The notes under the pieces were generated by a model. That model searched no databases, was not told the origin of the DNA, and was given only the letters and a program-made list of their open reading frames with translations. From assembly GCA_030064795.1 (NCBI GenBank), contig JASJEI010000204.1:1-17236 (forward strand): a stretch of DNA of 17,236 nucleotides, read 5' to 3'. Positions 13,168-17,236 of the stretch are shown piece by piece; positions within the stretch are counted from its first letter, which is position 1; each line of letters begins with the position of its first letter. A program made the translations under genes and the position numbers. The stretch is from Pleurocapsa sp. MO_226.B13 (GTDB taxonomy: Bacteria; Cyanobacteriota; Cyanobacteriia; Cyanobacteriales; Xenococcaceae).

Positions 13168-13809
13168 ATGCAAGCTATAGGAACATTCAGTAAATTCGAG
13201 CAATGCGTTCTCAATATGGCTCTAATTAATATCTGCAATAGCGATAGTTATGTGGGTCAAGAAATGCGGGGAAAGTATAATGCTTGGAAACAAGAGACTA
13301 AGGAAACGGTACACAATCCTTGGCTCGATTTACATCAGTTTACGATCTATTTACCTCATCCAGAGCAAGAATATGAAGATGTCACTTTAGAGGAGGGACT
13401 AACTAAGGGTTACAACATTGAAGTTAAACCAGTTAAAGATCCCAGTAAATTGGTTTATAAAATTCCCGAAGGCGGACATTTTGTCGTGGTACTCAAACAA
13501 AGTCGAGTCAATGGTGATTTTGCGATCGCAGCTACTGGTGTTTTGGTGCGATCGTTAGCTATTCTCAGTCTGGATGTAATTATCGATCCCGATAAGGGGG
13601 AATATCAATCTTTAGTTATCAAACATCCGATAATTAGGGATTATCCTCAAGACTGGGAAACTCAATTGAAAATGTTTTTGCAGGGAAAAACTAAAGCAGA
13701 AGAATTACCCCGTATAGTCGGGTATGTCGATCGCAGTTTGAATCGAGATTATCGCTCGCCCTCTTGGAATGATGTTTATTTGGCAGCTAGTGATTTTACT
13801 GTTTTTTAA
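13168..13809 (+). CDS. Unrecognised 213-residue soluble protein
   Basis: Frame from the ATG at 13168 (MQAIGTFSKFEQCVLNMALI). No signal peptide and no long hydrophobic segment; residues 102-140 are strand-rich (HFVVVLKQSRVNGDFAIAAT, then VLVRSLAILSLDVIID). The C-terminal part is aromatic and charged (YVDRSLNRDYRSPSWNDVYL). No family is recognised. Codon use and HIP1 content resemble neighbouring genes, which supports a real gene. It lies 144 bases after the 112-residue unknown, separated by a repeat element, so whether it belongs to the NafY-like operon is unclear. There is no strong ribosome site; the leader is A-rich with AAAACAAAATC just before the ATG. Confidence 0.75.
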   Translation: MQAIGTFSKFEQCVLNMALINICNSDSYVGQEMRGKYNAWKQETKETVHNPWLDLHQFTIYLPHPEQEYEDVTLEEGLTKGYNIEVKPVKDPSKLVYKIPEGGHFVVVLKQSRVNGDFAIAATGVLVRSLAILSLDVIIDPDKGEYQSLVIKHPIIRDYPQDWETQLKMFLQGKTKAEELPRIVGYVDRSLNRDYRSPSWNDVYLAASDFTVF

Positions 13810-13872
13810 GGGATAATAAGAAATAATCTTGTTAGATGTCCAGATAGTCTTGCAAAAGGCTGTATCAAGAGT

Positions 13873-14400
13873 ATGATCGATCCTGCCGAGGCAAAAGTTT
13901 TAGAGGTTGATAATTTTATAATGCGACCACTTCAAACCTTGGATTTGGATGCTCTTGCAGCAATTTGGGCTGATTCTGAAGTGACTCGTTTTCTGCCCAG
14001 TCGAGGAGTTCCTATCTCTAGAGACAATACAGAGAAATCTCTTAAATATTTTGTCAAGCACTGGCAACAACGAGGATACGGAATTTGGGCAATTATAGAC
14101 AATTATTCATCTCAAATGATTGGCTATTGTGGTTTGCGTTACTTAGATGAGCTTGATGAAGTTGAAGTTCTTTATGGACTTGCTAAGGCATATTGGGGGC
14201 GAGGAATTGCCACTAAAGCAGCCTCAGCAGCAATTGTATACGGGTTCAATGTCGCTAATTTGAATAAAGTAATTGCCATGGCATTGCCCGATAACCTCGC
14301 TTCCAGAAGAGTAATCGAAAAAGCTGGCTTGGAATATCAAAAGAAAATCCAGATATTTAATTTGGATGTTCTCTACTATAACCGTACAAAGTTATGTTAG
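13873..14400 (+). CDS. GNAT-family N-acetyltransferase (RimJ/RimL type)
   Basis: 175 residues. The sequence follows the Acetyltransf_3 pattern of RimJ/RimL-like enzymes: LEVDNFIMRPLQTLDLDALAAIW (residues 10-32), WAIIDNYSSQMIGYCGLRYL (72-91), acetyl-CoA-binding YWGRGIATKAASAAIVYGF (107-125), and NLASRRVIEKAGLEYQK (141-157). Members acetylate ribosomal protein N-termini or small amines; the substrate is not evident. It differs clearly from the GNAT at 2368. It is convergent with the truncated SDR start on the minus strand, with only ten bases between the stops, which places it at a rearrangement boundary. Only a weak AAGAG precedes the ATG. Confidence 0.88.
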   Translation: MIDPAEAKVLEVDNFIMRPLQTLDLDALAAIWADSEVTRFLPSRGVPISRDNTEKSLKYFVKHWQQRGYGIWAIIDNYSSQMIGYCGLRYLDELDEVEVLYGLAKAYWGRGIATKAASAAIVYGFNVANLNKVIAMALPDNLASRRVIEKAGLEYQKKIQIFNLDVLYYNRTKLC

Positions 14401-14410
14401 GACAGATAAG

Positions 14411-14530
14411 TTATTGCTCGGAAGTAATAAATAGTTTGTATTTTAAATAGTTGCTTTGAGCAAACCGACGGACAAGTGCTACTCCCGTACCATCATCAAC
14501 CCCTGTAATTAAACATATAGGTTGACTCAT
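14411..14530 (-). pseudogene. Truncated short-chain dehydrogenase/reductase (SDR) start
   Basis: 39 codons from the ATG at 14530, which overlaps the stop of the membrane-protein gene (ATGA). It begins MSQPICLITGVDDGTGVALV and continues RRFAQSN, a clear SDR N-terminus with the NAD(P)-binding TGxxxGxG motif at residues 9-16. After AQSN (near 14454) the sequence loses SDR character (YLKYKLFITSEQ) and stops at 14411, ten bases from the stop of the convergent GNAT gene. Normal SDRs have about 240 residues with a YxxxK catalytic motif; none is present. The rest of the gene was lost, probably by deletion joining it to the GNAT region. Confidence 0.8.
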
Positions 14531-15267
14531 GTTGTCATCTCCTGGCTATGGGCAAGTTCGCGCTTCCAGAACAATCTTTCTCGCCAAATTCCCAACAAGT
14601 TAAAGGTTACAAAAGTCGGTACTACCATAATCGGAGCGAGACTCATCGGAAATGTATATACAACCTCTGCTGTTGGTGGTTGAGTAAACACTTGTAGCGA
14701 TCCAGGTAAACCAAGCTGAAGTAATAAAGGTGCAGTTGGAACAATTATCAGAAAGCCAATAAAATGCCAAATAATTAAGACCCGACTGCTAATTTTTTGC
14801 CGTATTGCTAATATTCCTACTATCAGTGCCGATAAACCAAAGCAAAGATCGGGAATGCCTACGGCAACTTCAAAATATAAAGGAAACGTACCCTGCCATG
14901 TGTGGTAAGCTGTGCCAATAGCTGAGATCCGCCCAGCTTGAAACAATACTAGCCAATGGGCTGGAGTTACAGCCAAAATAGAGACAATTCCCTTTTGTAC
15001 AGTTGGTAATACTAGACTGATAAACATAATAGTGATAGGAATAACAGGCATCCAAAGGGCAGGATAGAATTGATAGGATTTCTCTGACTCCAATATTCCC
15101 GATCTTCCTAAGATTACAGCGATCGCCGTCCAAATCGTTAGTCCAATAACAGGAATAAATGTTGCTCTGAACTGTTTTCTATTTATATGTCCGTCGCGCC
15201 TTGCTTTCCAGGCTAAAAACGGTAGAAAAAGCAACTGAAATAAAATAAGCAGAGGTATGATAGTCAT
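14527..15267 (-). CDS. Multipass integral membrane protein of unknown function
   Basis: 246 residues from the ATG at 15267, chosen because GGAGGTG (15274-15280) lies six to seven bases upstream; an ATG at 15288 precedes that site. About seven hydrophobic segments are predicted, near residues 2-20, 36-54, 68-88, 95-113, 140-160, 167-190 and 205-230. Basic loops such as WKARRDGHINRKQFR (21-35) suggest orientation. No family is recognised. Its stop overlaps the SDR start by four bases, implying it was the upstream partner of that enzyme. A diverged fragment of the same gene lies at 17073-17118. A remnant of another coding region ends just upstream at 15296. Loss of the SDR partner may leave it without its pathway. 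Confidence 0.8.
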   Translation of the reverse strand: MTIIPLLILFQLLFLPFLAWKARRDGHINRKQFRATFIPVIGLTIWTAIAVILGRSGILESEKSYQFYPALWMPVIPITIMFISLVLPTVQKGIVSILAVTPAHWLVLFQAGRISAIGTAYHTWQGTFPLYFEVAVGIPDLCFGLSALIVGILAIRQKISSRVLIIWHFIGFLIIVPTAPLLLQLGLPGSLQVFTQPPTAEVVYTFPMSLAPIMVVPTFVTFNLLGIWRERLFWKRELAHSQEMTT

Positions 15268-15295
15268 GTTTTTCACCTCCAAATTCAAAATGTGG

Positions 15296-15418
15296 CTAAA
15301 TGTTCCCTTGTTCTCTGAGGGGATCGTTCATTAAGAAATCAAAATCTGCCTTTAACAAATCAGGCGATCGCGAATCTAAGCTATTTTCTTTTATTACGCG
15401 AAAAAAAGGCTCATGGTT
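15296..15418 (-). pseudogene. C-terminal remnant of an unidentified gene
   Basis: A 40-codon open stretch without a start codon reads on the minus strand (EPFFRVIKENSLDSRSPDLL, then KADFDFLMNDPLREQGNI) to a TAG at 15296-15298. The composition is protein-like. It ends 28 bases before the membrane-protein start, just ahead of that gene's GGAGG, which is normal operon spacing. It is probably what remains of the gene that once preceded the membrane protein. Family not recognised. Confidence 0.4.
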
Positions 15419-15468
15419 TTAACTGGTAGTTAATAAAAATGATAATTAGATACTTAGTAAAGTAACTT

Positions 15469-16305
15469 TTAAATAGGGTCAGAAGCAGAGCCATAAAACT
15501 CTGAGTGAGTAAAGGTTCGCGATAGGAGAGGATACCATGCTTTTAACTTACCATCTTCATCAAATACAAAGCGATCGTAGCAGGCGACATCGTTCCCCGT
15601 CACGTCTACCCCAGTGGCTCGAAGCTTGAACTTGGTGAAGGGAAACAGAACAACTGCTTCCGTTGAATCTCCATAGAGAAACTTGTGGTTGCCGAACTGC
15701 AAATCAACACTGCCAAAGAGATCGGTAAAAAACTGAGCGAAGCCTTGTTTACCTCTTCTTTCTTTAGCTTGAATAATATCGTTGATTTCTGGATTCGATC
15801 TTGTCATCAACCTCACATACACAAAGTCATCAGCGATTAGCTCAAGTGTGGGTAAGCCTACGCCATGTTCCAGTAAACTTTTCATCAACTTGTTGAAGAG
15901 CTTTTCACTACGAGTGAAGTATCCAGACAGGATTTCATCCACGTCAAGTGCAATTATAGCTAGCTGTCTAATCTTGTTTCCTCTTAGCTCTCCAAAGTGT
16001 CTTTCCGAAAACGAAGCAGGTTGTCCGCTACGTTTCCATCGTCCTTGGATGCTTATCTTCACACTGAATGTACCAAAAGCCTCGTCATAGTTTTCCAGCT
16101 CGAAATCCATTTCCTTAATGTCGATAGTCGCCTGCCAACGCCTGACATATTCGGCAGCGTCTTCTGAACCAGTCCATCTGCCACCGAAGGGAAGTTGAAC
16201 AATGCTATAGTGAAGCGTAGAATGGTCATCAAAAAATTTCATAGCTAATTCCGATGACAGGGGAGTGGCATAAATCGTTTTTACCAGTTCTGCTAGATCG
16301 TACAT
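15469..16305 (-). CDS. Tandem SnoaL-like (NTF2-fold) protein
   Basis: 278 residues with two NTF2/SnoaL-like units. The first spans about residues 4-128 (LAELVKTIYATPLSSELAMKFFDD..., WTGSEDAAEYVRRW). The second spans about 135-265 (FNKLMKSLLEHG..., GKQGFAQFFTDLF, YDRFVFDEDGKLKAW). The fold forms a cone-shaped pocket used by ketosteroid isomerases, polyketide cyclases and many binding proteins; catalytic residues cannot be assigned with confidence, so the reaction is unknown. No signal peptide is present. GGAG (16316-16319) lies ten bases before the ATG. It is 66 bases downstream of the DUF3237-like gene on the same strand, so the two are probably co-transcribed. Proteins of this fold commonly accompany SDRs in small-molecule pathways, and an SDR remnant is nearby. 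Confidence 0.72.
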   Translation of the reverse strand: MYDLAELVKTIYATPLSSELAMKFFDDHSTLHYSIVQLPFGGRWTGSEDAAEYVRRWQATIDIKEMDFELENYDEAFGTFSVKISIQGRWKRSGQPASFSERHFGELRGNKIRQLAIIALDVDEILSGYFTRSEKLFNKLMKSLLEHGVGLPTLELIADDFVYVRLMTRSNPEINDIIQAKERRGKQGFAQFFTDLFGSVDLQFGNHKFLYGDSTEAVVLFPFTKFKLRATGVDVTGNDVACYDRFVFDEDGKLKAWYPLLSRTFTHSEFYGSASDPI

Positions 16306-16371
16306 TGTGACTTGTCTCCAAAACTAAATCTCGTGCCAATTGTCTAGCCCCAACCATACTTTTGCATAAGG

Positions 16372-16818
16372 CTAGCCATTCGCTGGTTCGACTAATTCAT
16401 TAATACATTGAAAAACTCGTGCACGCATGGCAAACTCTTCAATTACTCCCTCCAGAACACAGATGCTATTATTTAGCCATTGATAGCGTTTGTCTTCCGT
16501 TTCAAAGAGCGCAGTCAGAAGTTGATGTCCTTCCCCTGCCATAAATTTTGTGCGACCGTGTAAACTGAACAAAATGCTCGCTCCTTCTTCTGTCTGAATG
16601 ACTCCATGGAGGTTTGGGAGCCAAATACCATCGGTACGACAATGAGGATGATTAACCCAGCGTGCTGTTCCTTTAAGTCTCCCTGTTACCCAGCCATCTC
16701 CTTCGCCATAAGCTGAGGCTTCTTGAGAGTCATAGGGACGAGCTACAACGTATTTGCCCTGGTAGAGCGATTCTTCTCGGTAAGCGAGTTCCAGATCGCA
16801 TAAGTGTTCGAGGCGCAT
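16372..16818 (-). CDS. DUF3237-like protein
   Basis: 148 residues from the ATG at 16818, which has GGAGG (16826-16830) seven bases upstream. The frame is open further, to 16947, but those 43 codons precede the ribosome site. The start MRLEHLCDLELAYRE, then GDGWVTGRLKGTARWVNHPHCRTDGIWLPNLHGVIQTEEGASILFSLHGRT (residues 39-89) and the ending region FETEDKRYQWLNNSICVLEG, follow the DUF3237 beta-barrel pattern, in which a DG(x)W/RxD segment and an alternating L.G....G layout recur. The function of that family is not well known. It heads the minus-strand set with the SnoaL-like gene 66 bases downstream. Cysteines are few and there is no signal peptide, so it is likely cytosolic. Confidence 0.65.
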   Translation of the reverse strand: MRLEHLCDLELAYREESLYQGKYVVARPYDSQEASAYGEGDGWVTGRLKGTARWVNHPHCRTDGIWLPNLHGVIQTEEGASILFSLHGRTKFMAGEGHQLLTALFETEDKRYQWLNNSICVLEGVIEEFAMRARVFQCINELVEPANG

Positions 16819-16930
16819 TTTAATATCCTCCTGTTTCTTACTCTCACAACATGATTCAACAGTTATCAATCTAATTTTTGTTCTAAAAGCTTGACTTGTA
16901 ATGACATTTCTTTTCTTATCTCCTTGATTG

Positions 16931-17158
16931 TTATTGAATTCTGACAATCAATCGGGAATAAGTAGAGATGGAATTAAAGAATTGAAGCGAAATCTCATCA
17001 CAGTAATGATTATTCTCTGCGTGACTACGAGCGACTATAGCTACTCGATCGTTACTTTGAGCAACACGATGCGCGATCGCCGTCCAGACCGTTAATCCAA
17101 TAACAGGAATGAATGTTGTTTTCATTAGTGTTTTAATGGGAGCATCCCATTTCGGCAA
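16931..17158 (-). pseudogene. Chimeric remnant: membrane-protein fragment joined to SDR fragment
   Basis: An open frame on the minus strand reads FIPVIGLTVWTAIA followed directly by HRVAQSNDRVAIVARS. The first part matches residues 38-51 of the membrane protein encoded at 14527-15267 (FIPVIGLTIWTAIA). Over 46 bases (17073-17118 against 15119-15164) 42 are identical. The second part matches the SDR type of the truncated start at 14411 (RRFAQSN) and continues further into a typical SDR strand-turn (RVAIVARS) that the other copy lacks. The ATG used sits inside the repeat at 17138. The downstream part (LFNSISTYSRLIV region) is not SDR-like. It is a deleted, fused leftover of the same gene pair and is not expected to make a functional protein. 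Confidence 0.65.
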
Positions 17159-17236
17159 CTATATTTTTTTGATCGACGATAAATTAAAGGTTACATCCTC
17201 TAATACATCATGTTTCTTCCAAAATGGGATGCTCCC
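17138..17236. mobile_element. 99-bp MITE-like element with terminal inverted repeats at the window edge
   Basis: GGGAGCATCCCATTT (17138-17152) and AAATGGGATGCTCCC (17222-17236) are perfect 15-bp inverted ends. One mismatch and two more paired bases extend the arms to 18. The interior is A+T-rich with no coding potential. This is the form of a miniature inverted-repeat element mobilised in trans. The window ends exactly at the outer base of the right repeat, so a target duplication cannot be checked. It could also be one end of a larger repeat array. Confidence 0.7.

Noticed and set aside
14870..15133. Shifted minus-strand frame inside the membrane-protein gene
   Set aside because: It is another frame of an intact gene that has a strong ribosome site and hydrophobic segments.
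15782..16090. Plus-strand frame of about 100 codons opposite the SnoaL-like gene
   Set aside because: It is fully antisense to a better-supported gene with a ribosome site and fold match.
1..17236. CRISPR array, rRNA or tRNA genes, prophage or conjugation genes
   Set aside because: No regularly spaced direct repeats, no RNA-gene hallmarks and no phage or transfer proteins were seen in the window.

Overview
The window looks like cyanobacterial DNA. HIP1 octamers (GCGATCGC) occur about twenty times across it. It also carries marker genes of oxygenic phototrophs: psbX, a Ycf66-family gene, a YggT/Ycf19-like gene and a ClpP of the cyanobacterial ClpP1 type. The NafY/NifX-like gene and the many short interspersed repeats fit a larger-genome, possibly diazotrophic, cyanobacterium, but species cannot be read from the sequence. 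The right edge coincides with the end of an inverted-repeat element, as happens when a contig breaks in a repeat.

Layout. 1-1073: tail of an unidentified gene, then clpP with a hairpin in its leader and a terminator-like stem-loop after it. 1160-2195: two-gene set made of a small membrane-anchored protein with an LNG-type repeat and an ADYC-motif protein. 2281-3724: GNAT acetyltransferase behind a possible 27-codon leader, decayed sequence, and a GrpB/UPF0157 protein. 3962-5028: small one-helix ORF and an MscS-type channel, with a perfect 15-bp inverted repeat that overlaps the channel's start codon. 5052-7407: a compact operon of a TetR-type regulator with a promoter/operator just upstream, an SMR/EamA-like small transporter, and a GT1 glycosyltransferase. 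7521-8341: a truncated DUF1400 protein convergent with moaB. 8466-10517: ycf66 and psbX on the minus strand, separated by a structured three-way-junction-like element, and divergent from a YggT gene.

10863-11745: a class D beta-lactamase whose coding region is bracketed by a 20-bp inverted repeat. 11757-13809: a repeat element, a NafY/NifX-like gene and two unrecognised genes, with a second palindromic repeat between the last two. 13873-14400: second GNAT. 14411-16818: minus-strand genes for a DUF3237-like protein, a tandem SnoaL-like protein, a multipass membrane protein and a truncated SDR start. 16931-17158: a decayed chimera of the same membrane-protein and SDR genes. 17138-17236: a 99-bp element with terminal inverted repeats.

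How genes work together (inference). The clearest functional unit is the regulator-transporter-glycosyltransferase operon, which looks like a repressible module for glycosylating and moving a hydrophobic small molecule or lipid. The right third looks like accessory DNA under rearrangement. A membrane protein-SDR gene pair is present there in two degenerate, complementary copies next to intact small-molecule-type genes. Repeats cluster from 10.8 to 13.2 kb and at the right edge.
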